A DNA stretch of 64,000 bases from an uncultured Lachnospiraceae bacterium (lineage in GTDB: Bacteria; Bacillota; Clostridia; Lachnospirales; Lachnospiraceae), in contig CAKRQV010000008.1 in NCBI GenBank assembly GCA_934394565.1, forward strand, positions 62,001-126,000. Direction: 5' to 3'. The notes beneath the pieces were generated by a model. That model ran no database searches. It was not told the origin of the DNA and saw only the letters and a program-made list of their open reading frames with translations. Positions 8,160 to 17,704 of the stretch are shown in pieces. The first letter of the stretch is position 1. The number at the start of each line of letters is the position of its first letter. The translations under genes were made by a program, and so were the position numbers.

Positions 8160-9284
8160 TTATTTTACATAGATACGGGGCACTCGCTTGGAAATATTGC
8201 AGACCAGCTCATAATTAAAGCGGCCGGAAAGATTACCAAGCATTTCAGCAGTGATCCGCTCATCACCATCCGTACCCAAAAGTGTCACATCGTCAAATAC
8301 ATGTACCTGTGGCAAATCAGTAACATCTACCATAAACTGATCCATGCAGATGCGGCCAAGGATCGGACATCTCCTGCCATGGATCAGAACGTAGCCTTTA
8401 TTGGAAAGACTGCGGGGATATCCATCGGCATATCCTACGGGTATCGTAGCCACCCGCATGGGATGATCAGCCACAAAGGTACCACCATAACTGATCGACG
8501 TCCCTGGTGCGACGTCTTTGACATAGGAGACGCGGCTTTTTAACTCCATCAGCGGATGTAAGAATACCGGATCTTCCCGGACCTCATCAGAGGGGAACAG
8601 GCCATATAGTGTGATACCGGCTCGTACCAGATCCAGATTTGCCTCAGAAAACTGCATGATACAGGCACTGTTGCTCACATGATGCAGCGAAATGGCAAGA
8701 CCGGCCTTTTCCAGTTCTCCGGCAAAATGAAGGTAACGGTCCAACTGGAACTTTGCCGGTTCAATACTGCTCTCATCCGCCCGTGCAAAGTGAGTAAACA
8801 GTCCCTCAATCTGAAGCCCTTTAAGTTTTGCAATTGCACAGGCTGTCTTTACACCACGGGCATCGTCATACAGACCGATCCGTCCCATACCGGTGTCTAC
8901 CGCCAGATGGATATGCATCGTCTCACCAACACGCTGTGCTGCTTCAGCCATCTGCTCAGCCATTTCCAGTGTAAAAACTGCCGGGCGGATTCCCAGCTTT
9001 GCCATCTGTTCATAATGCTCTGGAAATGTAAAACCAAGGATCAGGATCGGTTTCGTAATACCGGCCCGGCGAAGCTCTACGGCCTCCTCTTCTGTTGCTG
9101 TGGCAAAGCCCCAGACATAATCCTTTGGCTCCATATACTGTGCAACGGGTACGGCACCGTGTCCGTAGGCATCCGCCTTGATCACGCCGATCATCTGTGT
9201 ACCTTCCTTCAGGTTGGCTTTCATCGAGGAAAGGTTTTGTTCCAGCGCATCCATATGGATGTTTGCGTATATCCTGTTATGCAT
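8160..9284 (-). CDS. alr: Alanine racemase
   Basis: A 374-residue fold-type III PLP enzyme. The PLP lysine is in the N-terminal signature VIKADAYGHGAV (about residue 34). The second catalytic region is the Tyr in the SISYGGTFVA segment (about residue 260), near the MRVATIPVGYADG strand. It interconverts L- and D-alanine in the cytoplasm, supplying D-alanine for peptidoglycan. The gene follows nnr by 24 bp and precedes mazF on the same strand, the alr-mazF order known from other Firmicutes. Confidence 0.96.
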   Translation of the reverse strand: MHNRIYANIHMDALEQNLSSMKANLKEGTQMIGVIKADAYGHGAVPVAQYMEPKDYVWGFATATEEEAVELRRAGITKPILILGFTFPEHYEQMAKLGIRPAVFTLEMAEQMAEAAQRVGETMHIHLAVDTGMGRIGLYDDARGVKTACAIAKLKGLQIEGLFTHFARADESSIEPAKFQLDRYLHFAGELEKAGLAISLHHVSNSACIMQFSEANLDLVRAGITLYGLFPSDEVREDPVFLHPLMELKSRVSYVKDVAPGTSISYGGTFVADHPMRVATIPVGYADGYPRSLSNKGYVLIHGRRCPILGRICMDQFMVDVTDLPQVHVFDDVTLLGTDGDERITAEMLGNLSGRFNYELVCNISKRVPRIYVK

Positions 9285-9308
9285 TGTTTTGCTATCTCCT
9301 CTGTTATT

Positions 9309-10808
9309 TTATATGCGTTTTGCAGAAAAAAGTTTCAGTACATCCGGCAGTTTCCTGCAGATATCCATGGCTGTCATCGACTCTTCGCCATGCCTGTCAG
9401 CTGCTTTATCTCCGGCAAGGCCATGCAACAGTACACCAAGATACGCTGCCTGAGCCAACGATGTACAGCTGCTGTACAAACCAAGTATCGCGCCGGTCAG
9501 TACATCGCCGCTGCCTGCTGTTGCCATGCCGCTATTACCAAAGCAATGCAGATAAACTGTCTGATCCGGCAATGCGATACAGGTTCTGGCATCTTTCAGG
9601 ACACAGACCGCCTGGTAATCTGCCGCTGCCTGCATGGCAAATCTGCAGGGATCCTCTTTTAAGCGGGAAATGGACTGTCCGGTCAGGCGGCTCATCTCTC
9701 CCATATGCGGTGTAAGAACATGGCATCCTCTGTGCCGGGCAAGCCAGTCCGGATATTTGCTTAAAATATTGAGAGCATCAGCGTCAAGTACAAGTGGCTT
9801 ATCCGTGTAAGTCAGGAGTTTTTCAACAAACGCCTGCGCCTGCTTATTTGTACCGATACCCGGACCGATGCCAATCACATCAGCCCAGTCAATGGCATTC
9901 TCCAGCTTTACCTCCCAGTCCGCACCATCAGAAACAGTTGTCATGGCCTCCGGCAACAGCTGGTGTAAACTCTGACAATTGACAGCCGGTGTATAAATCC
10001 GGACCATACCGGCACCGCACAGAAATGCGCTTCTGGCACTCATATATGCCGCACCGCAGATTTCTTCACTGCCGGCAATCAAAAGCACCTTGCCAAACGT
10101 CCCCTTATTACCGTCCGGGTGTCTTTTTTTCCTCTCACAGAGATCTGTCTTTTCCAGAAAACGGATATCCGGCTGATACGGCGTGTCCATAGGATAGATG
10201 CCGGCATCTGCCAGAACAAGTTTACCGCAGCAGGCGGCACCAGGATACAGAAGCGTCCCCAGCTTGTAAAAAGAAAAAGTGACTGTGCAGTCTGCCTGTA
10301 CGGCGGTCTGCATGATCTGCCCGGTCGTGGCATTAACCCCGGAGGGAATATCCATAGCATAGACACGGGCCTTTGTCGTATTGATCTGTCTGATCAGCGT
10401 AGCATACGTACCGGTAACCGCCCTGGAAAGGCCTGTACCAAAAAGCGCATCCACAAGGACAGTATATTCATCCAGCTGCGGATTATTAATCACCGGCACA
10501 CCATAATTTCGGGCAATTTGCCACTGTTTGGAAGCTTCTTTGGTAAAATGGCTCTTCTGTCCCGCCAGATACAGCGCAACATGACGTCCCTTCAGATACA
10601 ACATACGGGCGGCTGCCATACCGTCAGCACCATTATTCCCGCTGCCGCAAACTACCAGGATTGCCGCATCCTCGGAGGTGTCGGAAAGTATCTGTGCCAC
10701 CATGGCTTCGGCAGCCTTTTCCATCAAAACCATGGACGGTACCTGCATCTGTTCTATTGTATAACAATCTGTTGCCTGCATCTGGGCGGCATTCAAAACT
10801 CTTAACAT
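9309..10808 (-). CDS. nnr: Bifunctional NAD(P)HX epimerase/dehydratase
   Basis: A 499-residue fusion of the two NAD(P)H-repair activities. The N-terminal epimerase domain (about 1-205) has VVCGSGNNGADGMAAAR and DALFGTGL. The C-terminal ADP-dependent dehydratase domain (about 225-495) has DADALN and NSGMATAGSGDVLTG. Together they repair hydrated NADH and NADPH (S- and R-NADHX/NADPHX). The start MLRVLNAAQM was preferred because AAAAGGG lies eight bases upstream; an upstream GTG at 10826 would place that site inside the gene. It lies between rex and alr, and only 26 bp separate it from the rex terminator, so its transcripts must come from read-through or a promoter inside rex. Confidence 0.95.
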   Translation of the reverse strand: MLRVLNAAQMQATDCYTIEQMQVPSMVLMEKAAEAMVAQILSDTSEDAAILVVCGSGNNGADGMAAARMLYLKGRHVALYLAGQKSHFTKEASKQWQIARNYGVPVINNPQLDEYTVLVDALFGTGLSRAVTGTYATLIRQINTTKARVYAMDIPSGVNATTGQIMQTAVQADCTVTFSFYKLGTLLYPGAACCGKLVLADAGIYPMDTPYQPDIRFLEKTDLCERKKRHPDGNKGTFGKVLLIAGSEEICGAAYMSARSAFLCGAGMVRIYTPAVNCQSLHQLLPEAMTTVSDGADWEVKLENAIDWADVIGIGPGIGTNKQAQAFVEKLLTYTDKPLVLDADALNILSKYPDWLARHRGCHVLTPHMGEMSRLTGQSISRLKEDPCRFAMQAAADYQAVCVLKDARTCIALPDQTVYLHCFGNSGMATAGSGDVLTGAILGLYSSCTSLAQAAYLGVLLHGLAGDKAADRHGEESMTAMDICRKLPDVLKLFSAKRI

Positions 10809-10829
10809 ATTCTTTACCCTTTTCACAAA

Positions 10830-10868
10830 AAGAATGCCGCAAAACAGACTTCTCTGTTCTGCGGCAGG
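10830..10868 (-). terminator. Terminator after rex
   Basis: On the minus strand TGCCGCAGAACAG pairs with CTGTTTTGCGGCA around a short loop, with TTCTTTTT following. It lies just past the rex stop and just before nnr. Confidence 0.8.
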
Positions 10869-10876
10869 GGTCTTTT

Positions 10877-11518
10877 TTACTGCTGTTTGAGATTCTGCAG
10901 ATTACAGGAGAGCTTCATCAGGCTCTCGGACAGGTGTACATTCTCAACAACAACATCATCCGGAAGATGAAGATTCAAATCCACCGGAGTAAAATTCCAG
11001 ATTGCATGTACACCATGCTCTACGACAAGATGTGCCACCTCCGGCGCGTTCTTTCGTGGAATCGCCAGCGTTACGATATCTACATGATGGCTGTCCAGAA
11101 AATCTGCCAGTTCACTGGAAGGCTGTATCGTACACTGCCTTACCGTCTTGCCGACCAGCGCAGGATCGCTGTCAAATACACCGATCACACAGAAGCCTCT
11201 CTTTTCAAAACGGACATAATTGGCCAGTGCCTGCCCGAGACGACCTGCACCGACAATGATCATGGTCTGAGCCTTGTCAAGCCCGAGAATCTTACCAATC
11301 TCCTCGTACAGTGTGCGGACATTATAGCCATAGCCCTGCTGGCCAAAGCCACCAAAATGGTTGAGATCCTGACGGATCTGGGAGGCAGTCACTTTCATAA
11401 TCTTACTTAACTCAGATGAAGAAATACGCTCCACCCCCTCCTCTGAAAGATCATTCAGATAACGATAATATCGGGGCAGACGTTTGATAACGGCTTCGGA
11501 AATCCCTTTGTTTGACAT
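10877..11518 (-). CDS. rex: Redox-sensing transcriptional repressor Rex
   Basis: A 213-residue Rex protein. Residues 1-85 form the winged helix (RLPRYYRYLNDL, SSSELSKIMKVTASQIRQDL, FGGFGQQGYGYNV). The rest is a Rossmann domain with the dinucleotide loop GAGRLGQALANY (about 91-102). It binds DNA when NAD+ dominates and lets go when NADH rises, controlling fermentation and redox genes. A site matching its consensus lies upstream of nfnAB at 1116-1133. The start follows AAGGAG. Its own upstream region (11519-11717), shared with the divergent ABC-F gene, has no convincing Rex box. Confidence 0.97.
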   Translation of the reverse strand: MSNKGISEAVIKRLPRYYRYLNDLSEEGVERISSSELSKIMKVTASQIRQDLNHFGGFGQQGYGYNVRTLYEEIGKILGLDKAQTMIIVGAGRLGQALANYVRFEKRGFCVIGVFDSDPALVGKTVRQCTIQPSSELADFLDSHHVDIVTLAIPRKNAPEVAHLVVEHGVHAIWNFTPVDLNLHLPDDVVVENVHLSESLMKLSCNLQNLKQQ

Positions 11519-11649
11519 ATGCTCTCCTTATAACGGTTATTCGGCATAATCATACCTAGATATTTCGATTATAATATTGTGTTATCTTATTGTCAAATAA
11601 GACTTGCAGAAAATCTACAGTTTTTGTCATAAATCCGTCTGGTCAGCTC

Positions 11650-11679
11650 TTGACCTTTTTGTATGTTTTACGTTACACT
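11650..11679 (+). promoter_or_regulatory. Promoter of the ABC-F gene
   Basis: TTGACC is followed by 18 bp and TACACT. It lies 39 bp upstream of the start codon, so the leader is short. Confidence 0.5.
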
Positions 11680-11717
11680 ATAGCAATGAATTTTTATAAG
11701 AAAGGTCAGGATTAGAG

Positions 11718-13640
11718 ATGATACTTTCATGTCATCATATAAATAAAAGTTTCGGCACCACACAGATACTTCATGATGTCTGTTTCCATATCGAAGAACG
11801 CCAGAAAATGGCACTGATCGGTATCAACGGTGCCGGAAAATCTACACTTTTAAAAATTATTACCGGGGAATACACACCGGATTCCGGCGAGGTTGTACTT
11901 GCAAAAGGAAAAACGCTGGGATATCTTGCCCAGCATCAGGATCTGCAGGTGGACAACAGCATCTACGATGAACTGATCGGTGCCCGTGCAGATGTCCTGG
12001 ATCTGGAAAGAAAACTCCGCCAGCTCGAACACGATATGAAAACTGCAACCGGCGAGGCGCTGGAAACACTGCTCTCCACTTATACCCGTGTCAATCAGGA
12101 CTTTGAACAGCAAAACGGTTATGCCGTGCGAAGCGAGGTCACGGGGGTATTAAAAGGTCTTGGATTTAGCGAAGAGGATTTTTCTCATCCAATCAATACC
12201 CTCTCCGGCGGTCAGAAGACCCGCGTGGCACTTGGCAAGCTCTTACTTCTGGCTCCGGATGTTCTTCTTCTGGATGAGCCGACCAACCATCTGGATATGG
12301 CATCCATCGCCTGGTTGGAAACATATCTGCTCAATTATAAAGGGGCTGTGATCCTGGTCTCCCATGACCGGTATTTTCTGGACAAGGTAGTTTCGAAGGT
12401 CGTTGAGCTGGAGCATGGCTGTTCGATGTCGTTTGAAGGTAATTACACTGCATTTTCAGCGAAAAAAGCCATCGTACGTGATGCAGAGCTGAAAGCTTAC
12501 ATGAACCAGCAAAGAGAACTGGCCCATCAGGAGGCCGTTATCGCCAAGCTGAAATCCTTTAACCGTGAGAAATCCATCAAACGTGCAGAAAGCCGCGAAA
12601 AAATGCTTGACAAGATCGAGATCATCGACAAGCCGATGGAAGTCGATGCTGCCATGCAGCTGCAACTTGAGCCGGATATCGTCAGCGGTAACGATGTATT
12701 ACATGTTGAGGGGCTGACCAAAGCTTTTCCGGGACAGCCGCTGTTTGAAAATATCTCCTTTGATATTTTCCGGGGTGAACGTGTGGCCATCATCGGAAAA
12801 AACGGTACGGGAAAGACAACGATCCTCAAGATCTTAAATCATCTTCTCGAGGCTGACAGTGGCAGCTTTTCACTGGGTTCCAAGGTACATATCGGTTACT
12901 ATGATCAGGAACACCATGTATTGCATCCGGAAAAGACAATCTTTGAGGAAATCTCCGATGATTATCCCCAGCTGACCAACACAAGGATCCGTAATGTACT
13001 GGCAGCTTTTTTGTTCAAAAACGATGAAGTGTTTCAGAAAATCTCCACCCTCTCCGGTGGGGAACGGGGCCGTGTATCGCTGGCAAAGCTGATGCTGTCC
13101 GAGGCAAACTTTCTGATTCTCGATGAGCCGACCAACCATCTGGACATTATTTCCAAGGAAATTCTGGAATCTGCCCTGAAAACATATACCGGCACAGTGC
13201 TGTATGTATCTCATGACCGCTATTTTATCAACCAGACAGCCACAAGGATTCTGGATCTGACAAACCGACAGCTGGTCAATTATATTGGTAACTATGACTA
13301 TTATCTGGAAAAGCACGAGGAAATGACTGAAATCTATGCACCAAAGCAGGAAACATCTTCTACTATACCGGATAGCTCTGCCACAGACTCCCGTCTCTCC
13401 TGGCAGCAGCAGAAAGAACTGCAGGCAGCAAAGCGTAAAAAGGAAAATGCACTGAAAAAGGTGGAGGAAGAGATTGAAACACTGGAGACCAGAGACAGCG
13501 AGATCGACGAAATGATGGCACTTCCTGAAAATGCTGTGAATGTTGCCAAATGTGTGGAATTTTCCAAGGAAAAGGCTTCGATCGCCGAACGGCTCGAGGA
13601 ACTGTATGCCCAGTGGGAAACGCTGAGTGAGGAAATGTAA
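11718..13640 (+). CDS. ABC-F family ATPase (YdiF-like)
   Basis: A 640-residue protein with two ABC domains and no membrane segment. Domain 1 has Walker A GINGAGKS (about residue 36), signature LSGGQKTR and Walker B LLLLDEPTNHLD. Domain 2 has GKNGTGKT (about 352), signature LSGGERGR and LILDEPTNHLD. A charged linker joins them, and a coiled-coil extension (about 560-640) closes the protein. ABC-F proteins act on ribosomes as translation factors or antibiotic-protection proteins. The length and coiled coil resemble Bacillus YdiF rather than a short resistance type. The gene stands alone and diverges from rex. Confidence 0.93.
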   Translation: MILSCHHINKSFGTTQILHDVCFHIEERQKMALIGINGAGKSTLLKIITGEYTPDSGEVVLAKGKTLGYLAQHQDLQVDNSIYDELIGARADVLDLERKLRQLEHDMKTATGEALETLLSTYTRVNQDFEQQNGYAVRSEVTGVLKGLGFSEEDFSHPINTLSGGQKTRVALGKLLLLAPDVLLLDEPTNHLDMASIAWLETYLLNYKGAVILVSHDRYFLDKVVSKVVELEHGCSMSFEGNYTAFSAKKAIVRDAELKAYMNQQRELAHQEAVIAKLKSFNREKSIKRAESREKMLDKIEIIDKPMEVDAAMQLQLEPDIVSGNDVLHVEGLTKAFPGQPLFENISFDIFRGERVAIIGKNGTGKTTILKILNHLLEADSGSFSLGSKVHIGYYDQEHHVLHPEKTIFEEISDDYPQLTNTRIRNVLAAFLFKNDEVFQKISTLSGGERGRVSLAKLMLSEANFLILDEPTNHLDIISKEILESALKTYTGTVLYVSHDRYFINQTATRILDLTNRQLVNYIGNYDYYLEKHEEMTEIYAPKQETSSTIPDSSATDSRLSWQQQKELQAAKRKKENALKKVEEEIETLETRDSEIDEMMALPENAVNVAKCVEFSKEKASIAERLEELYAQWETLSEEM

Positions 13641-13689
13641 TAAAAGGGAACCTCCACTGGAGCTTTCTTTTATATGCTAAGGCAATGAA

Positions 13690-13730
13690 AAACGCCAGAA
13701 AAAGTTTTAAAGCTTTTTCTGACGTTTTTT
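13690..13730. terminator. Bidirectional terminator between ABC-F gene and icd
   Basis: AACGCCAGAAAAAG pairs with CTTTTTCTGACGTT and is flanked by A- and T-runs on both sides, so it can serve both converging genes. Confidence 0.8.
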
Positions 13731-13732
13731 AG

Positions 13733-14938
13733 TTATGCATTTTCAAAGGTATCACGGATTGCCCGAATGAAATCCTTACTATTAAGCACCTGCACATCTT
13801 CAAGGGATGTGATCAGGGCCAGATCCTTGGTCATCTTTCCGGCGGCAATGGTATCCAGTGTGGCTTTTTCAAGCTTGTCTGCAAACGTTTCCAGCTCTTT
13901 GATGCCGTCCAGCTCACCACGTTTTCTGAGTGCACCTGTCCAGGCAAAGATCGTAGCAACGGAGTTGGTAGAGGTCTCTTCGCCCTTCAGATGTCTGTAA
14001 TAATGTCTCTGGACTGTACCGTGAGCTGCTTCGTATTCAAAGTAACCGTGTGGGGATACAAGAACAGAAGTCATCATGGCCAAAGAACCAAAAGCGGAGG
14101 AAACCATATCACTCATGACATCACCGTCGTAGTTTTTGCAGGCCCAGATAAATCCGCCTTCTGCTTTCATGACACGGGCCACCGCATCATCGATCAGGGT
14201 ATAGAAATAAGTAATACCCTCTTTCTCAAATTTCTCTTTAAATTCTTTTTCAAAGATCTCTGCAAATATATCCTTGAAGGTATGGTCATATTTCTTGGAA
14301 ATCGTATCCTTTGTGGCAAACCACAGATCCTGCTTTGTATCCAACGCATAAGTAAAACAGCTTCTGGCAAAATTCTCAATGGAATCGTTCAGATTGTGCA
14401 TACCCTGGGCAACACCCGGCCCTTTGTATTCGTGTACAAGCTCTCTTGTCTCTGTGCCGTCCGCAGCGGTATAAACAAGCTCTACCTTACCCGGACCCGG
14501 AATGATCATTTCTGCATTTTTGTAAACGTCGCCGTAGGCATGACGGGCCAGCGTGATCGGCTTTTTCCAGTTCTTTACGCAGGGCTCAATACCTTTGACA
14601 ACGATAGGAGCACGGAATACCGTACCATCCAGGATCGCGCGGATCGTACCGTTGGGACTTTTCCACATTTCCTTTAGATCGTACTCTTTTACACGGGCTG
14701 CATTTGGCGTGATCGTTGCACATTTGACGGCAACACCGTACTTTTTCGTAGCGTTTGCAGCATCGACCGTGACCTGGTCATCTGTCTCGTTTCTGTGGAC
14801 AAGGCCAAGATCATAGTACTCTGTCTTTAAATCGATAAACGGAAGCAGCAACTCATCCTTGATCATCTGCCACAGAATACGAGTCATCTCGTCGCCGTCC
14901 ATCTCCACCAGCGGTGTCTTCATTTGGATCTTTTCCAT
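13733..14938 (-). CDS. icd: NADP-dependent isocitrate dehydrogenase, type II
   Basis: A 401-residue enzyme of the homodimeric, eukaryote-like isocitrate dehydrogenase class. Visible features are MDGDEMTRILW near the start, the isocitrate loop KSPNGTIRAILDGT (about 93-106), the metal-binding region YDGDVMSDMVSSAFGS and AAHGTVQRHYYRH. It oxidises isocitrate to 2-oxoglutarate with production of NADPH, giving the carbon skeleton for glutamate. It is monocistronic, with its own promoter and terminator. No aconitase or citrate synthase lies nearby. Confidence 0.97.
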   Translation of the reverse strand: MEKIQMKTPLVEMDGDEMTRILWQMIKDELLLPFIDLKTEYYDLGLVHRNETDDQVTVDAANATKKYGVAVKCATITPNAARVKEYDLKEMWKSPNGTIRAILDGTVFRAPIVVKGIEPCVKNWKKPITLARHAYGDVYKNAEMIIPGPGKVELVYTAADGTETRELVHEYKGPGVAQGMHNLNDSIENFARSCFTYALDTKQDLWFATKDTISKKYDHTFKDIFAEIFEKEFKEKFEKEGITYFYTLIDDAVARVMKAEGGFIWACKNYDGDVMSDMVSSAFGSLAMMTSVLVSPHGYFEYEAAHGTVQRHYYRHLKGEETSTNSVATIFAWTGALRKRGELDGIKELETFADKLEKATLDTIAAGKMTKDLALITSLEDVQVLNSKDFIRAIRDTFENA

Positions 14939-14973
14939 AATAGCTCCTCCATTACAGTATGTATGCTTTTCTT

Positions 14974-15002
14974 ATAGTATCGTATTTGGTTGAAATTTGC
15001 AA
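14974..15002 (-). promoter_or_regulatory. Promoter of icd
   Basis: On the minus strand TTGCAA, a 17-bp spacer and TACTAT. It lies about 36 bp before the start codon and its GGAGGAG ribosome site. Confidence 0.65.
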
Positions 15003-15021
15003 GTTCAAAGAAAAATAATTG

Positions 15022-15059
15022 CAAAAACAGCCCGGAGATCGCATAAATCTCCGGGCTGT
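15022..15059 (-). terminator. Terminator after the FGGY kinase
   Basis: A 13-bp perfect stem (ACAGCCCGGAGAT/ATCTCCGGGCTGT) with a short loop, followed on the minus strand by TTTTTGC. It isolates the kinase gene from icd. Confidence 0.88.
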
Positions 15060-15126
15060 GCCTCTGTATTGGCAATGTATCACAATTTGTACTTTCATAA
15101 AATATAAACATACTATCCCAGAAAAA

Positions 15127-16734
15127 TCAACGGAAACTGTCAACAGCTGCCCGTTCAATAGCCAGACCTCTGCGATAATTTTCAATAAATTTCTCATAGG
15201 AAGCCACATCTTCCGGAATCGGATCAACGCAGCTGCCCTTTGCACAGTCAAATACGCGGGTATCCAGATAGGTATGCAAAGCCTCACCATCGGCTTTGCG
15301 GATCAGGTAAGCTGCCAGAATCGCAATACCCCAAGCTCCGCCCTCTCCGGCAGTTTCCATAATGGCCACGGGTGTATTCAATGCCGCAGCCAGAATTCTC
15401 TGACCGACGCCCTCAGTCTTAAAGAAACCGCCATGACCAAGAATACGGTCTACCTTTACCCCCTCATCCTTCATCAGAATATCCATACCGGTCTTTAATG
15501 CTCCCAGTGCGGTATACAGATGTACTTTCATAAAATTGGCCAGTGAGAAATCGGCATCCGGTTTACGCACAAACAGCGGTCGTCCCTCTTCCATATCAGT
15601 CACGTGCTCGCCGGACAGATAATTGTAAGCCAAAAGACCTCCGCAGTCTGCATCGCCCTTCAGGGACTCTTTAAACAGAGCTTCGTAGATCTGTCCCATA
15701 TCCGGCTCGCAGCCAAACATTTTGCCAAAGGAAGCAAACAGGCTGACCCAGCCGTTGAGATCGGAGGTACAGTTGTTGCAGTGGGCCATGGCAACCGGAT
15801 CACCTGCAGGAGTTGTAACCATATCAAGCTCTGTATAGACCTTTGAAAGACCTTTTTCCAAAACCAGCATACCAAAAATGGATGTACCGGCAGAAACATT
15901 GCCCGTGCGAACAGCAACACTGTTTGTTGCCACCATACCTGTACCGGCATCACCCTCCGGAGGGCAAAGCGGGATACCGGCTTTCAGGTCGCCGGAAGGA
16001 TCCAGAAGACGTGCTCCTACTTCTGTGAGCGTACCAGCCGGTTCGCCTGCCAAAAGAATCTTTGGCAGAATATCGCTGATCTTAAGGGAAATGCCTTTTT
16101 CTGCCAGCAGTTCATCAAACTGTGCCTGCATCTTTTTGTTGTAATCCTTTGTCTTTGGATCTACCGGCATCATACCGACGGCATCACCGATACCCAGTAC
16201 CTTTTCACCGGTCATTTTCCAGTGTACATAACCGGAAAGTGTGGTCATAAAGTCGATATTCTTTACATGCTCCTCACCGTTTAAAACAGCCTGATACAGA
16301 TGGGCAATACTCCAACGCTGCGGGATATTATAGTTAAAAAGCTCTGTCAGCTGTGCTGCCGCATCCGCTGTGATCGTGTTTCTCCAGGTACGAAACTCAG
16401 CCAGCTGGCGATTATCTTTATCAAATACAAGATAGCCATGCATCATGGCAGAAAAACCGATAGCGGCAAAAGATGTCAGCGTCACACCGTACTTTTTCTG
16501 TACATCCTTTTTCAGATCGCCGTAGCAGCTTTGCAGTCCGTGCCACACCAGATCCAGATCATACGTCCAGATTCCATCTTTTAACTGATTTTCCCAGCCA
16601 AAGCCACCCTGGGCGATCGGATGGTGTTTCTCATCAATCAGTACAGCTTTGATTCTGGTAGAACCGAATTCGATACCAAGAACAGCTCTTCCCTCTTTAA
16701 TACATTGTATTGTTTTTTCCATATCTGATACCAT
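15127..16734 (-). CDS. FGGY-family carbohydrate kinase
   Basis: A 535-residue sugar kinase of the xylulokinase/ribulokinase/glycerol kinase family. The N-terminal phosphate loop is LGIEFGSTRIKAVLID (about 19-34). The substrate region is FSAMMHGYLVFD (about 92). The C-terminal domain has the family pattern RILGHGGFFKTEGVGQRILAAAL (split across about 433-455) and EGGAWGIAILAAYL. The start has AAGGAGG seven bases upstream. It phosphorylates a sugar or polyol with ATP, but the substrate cannot be read, since no isomerase, aldolase or transporter is adjacent and the gene has its own promoter and terminator. Xylulose or a pentulose is the default guess. Confidence 0.88.
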   Translation of the reverse strand: MVSDMEKTIQCIKEGRAVLGIEFGSTRIKAVLIDEKHHPIAQGGFGWENQLKDGIWTYDLDLVWHGLQSCYGDLKKDVQKKYGVTLTSFAAIGFSAMMHGYLVFDKDNRQLAEFRTWRNTITADAAAQLTELFNYNIPQRWSIAHLYQAVLNGEEHVKNIDFMTTLSGYVHWKMTGEKVLGIGDAVGMMPVDPKTKDYNKKMQAQFDELLAEKGISLKISDILPKILLAGEPAGTLTEVGARLLDPSGDLKAGIPLCPPEGDAGTGMVATNSVAVRTGNVSAGTSIFGMLVLEKGLSKVYTELDMVTTPAGDPVAMAHCNNCTSDLNGWVSLFASFGKMFGCEPDMGQIYEALFKESLKGDADCGGLLAYNYLSGEHVTDMEEGRPLFVRKPDADFSLANFMKVHLYTALGALKTGMDILMKDEGVKVDRILGHGGFFKTEGVGQRILAAALNTPVAIMETAGEGGAWGIAILAAYLIRKADGEALHTYLDTRVFDCAKGSCVDPIPEDVASYEKFIENYRRGLAIERAAVDSFR

Positions 16735-16759
16735 AAAAGCCTCCTTACCCTTTTTATCT

Positions 16760-16788
16760 ATAGTATCAATTCAAAAATTCATTTACAA
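16760..16788 (-). promoter_or_regulatory. Promoter of the FGGY kinase gene
   Basis: On the minus strand TTGTAA, a 17-bp spacer and TACTAT, just upstream of the AAGGAGG site. Confidence 0.6.
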
Positions 16789-16824
16789 GGTATTAATTTG
16801 GGAATTTTTGTAATTTTTTTACTT

Positions 16825-17667
16825 TTACAGCGAAGGATTTCTTTCCAGAAAAAGAGCAGGTTCCAGTTTTCCCCAGCCCTGGGCATTCTGGTCCATATGC
16901 AGAGTGCTGCAACAATAACGCATGGAATTTTTAATTTCCCGGTGTGTAGCTTTCGGATATCGTTTTAAAAGTTCTGCCGTAAGTCCAGCTACAGCGGCAC
17001 TTGACATGGATGTGCCGCTTTTTGTGCAATACAGTCCCCTATTTTCACATCTGGCACAACAAGACATAATATTGCTGCCGGGAAAGACAACATCCGGTTT
17101 ACAGACACATTCTTTTGTGGGTCCGCGCCCGGAATACACCATTGTGTACTTTAACATGTCACTGGCGCCTACTGTAATCACTTTTTTGCTGCTTCCAGGA
17201 GCTGTTACAGAGCCACGTCCTGGGCCTAAGTTTCCGGCGGCGGCGATTACGATCATCCCCTGTTCAACCATAGGATCGACCATCTCCAGTATTTTTTGCT
17301 GATTGGCAGTATCGCCGGGGCCAGAGCCCAGAGAAAAGTTCAAGATTCTGAGATCATATTGTTCTTTATGCGTCTGAATCCATTCCAGTGCTCTTCTGAC
17401 ATACTCCCGGCGTCCTTCACCATGTTCATCGAGGATTTTTAGAACATACAGCGGGCAGCCCGGTGAATAGCCTTTTCGCTTTCCATTGGACATTTTCCCT
17501 GTTCCTGCAATAATCCCTGCAATATGTGTTCCATGTCCGTAATCATCATAGGGCTTTTTTCTCTGATGCAAAAAATCTATAAATACCCGAACGCAGTCGG
17601 TAAGATCCGGGTGTGGGTCCACACCAGAATCCAGAAGGACAACACCTGGTTGTTTCTTTGTCGGCAT
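16825..17667 (-). CDS. Short S8 (subtilisin-family) serine peptidase
   Basis: A 280-residue subtilase with a complete catalytic triad: Asp in VVLLDSGVDPHPDL (about 13), His in DYGHGTHIAGIIAG (about 45) and Ser in KSGTSMSSAAVAG (about 219). The oxyanion Asn is in VIAAAGNLGPG. It begins almost at the first catalytic strand, so it has no signal peptide and no inhibitor pro-domain, as in intracellular subtilisins. The ATG has only a distant GAGG, so the start is less certain. Five Cys sit at about residues 188-211 (CVCKPD, CCARCENRGLYC), unusual for a subtilase. It diverges from another S8 peptidase 37 bp away. Confidence 0.88.
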   Translation of the reverse strand: MPTKKQPGVVLLDSGVDPHPDLTDCVRVFIDFLHQRKKPYDDYGHGTHIAGIIAGTGKMSNGKRKGYSPGCPLYVLKILDEHGEGRREYVRRALEWIQTHKEQYDLRILNFSLGSGPGDTANQQKILEMVDPMVEQGMIVIAAAGNLGPGRGSVTAPGSSKKVITVGASDMLKYTMVYSGRGPTKECVCKPDVVFPGSNIMSCCARCENRGLYCTKSGTSMSSAAVAGLTAELLKRYPKATHREIKNSMRYCCSTLHMDQNAQGWGKLEPALFLERNPSL

Positions 17668-17704
17668 AACGCAATGTCTACCTCACCGTCTTTTACCATA
17701 TAGT

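Noticed and set aside
8679..9662. Plus-strand open frame of 327 codons
   Set aside because: Spans parts of alr and nnr on the opposite strand; Cys/His-rich shadow.
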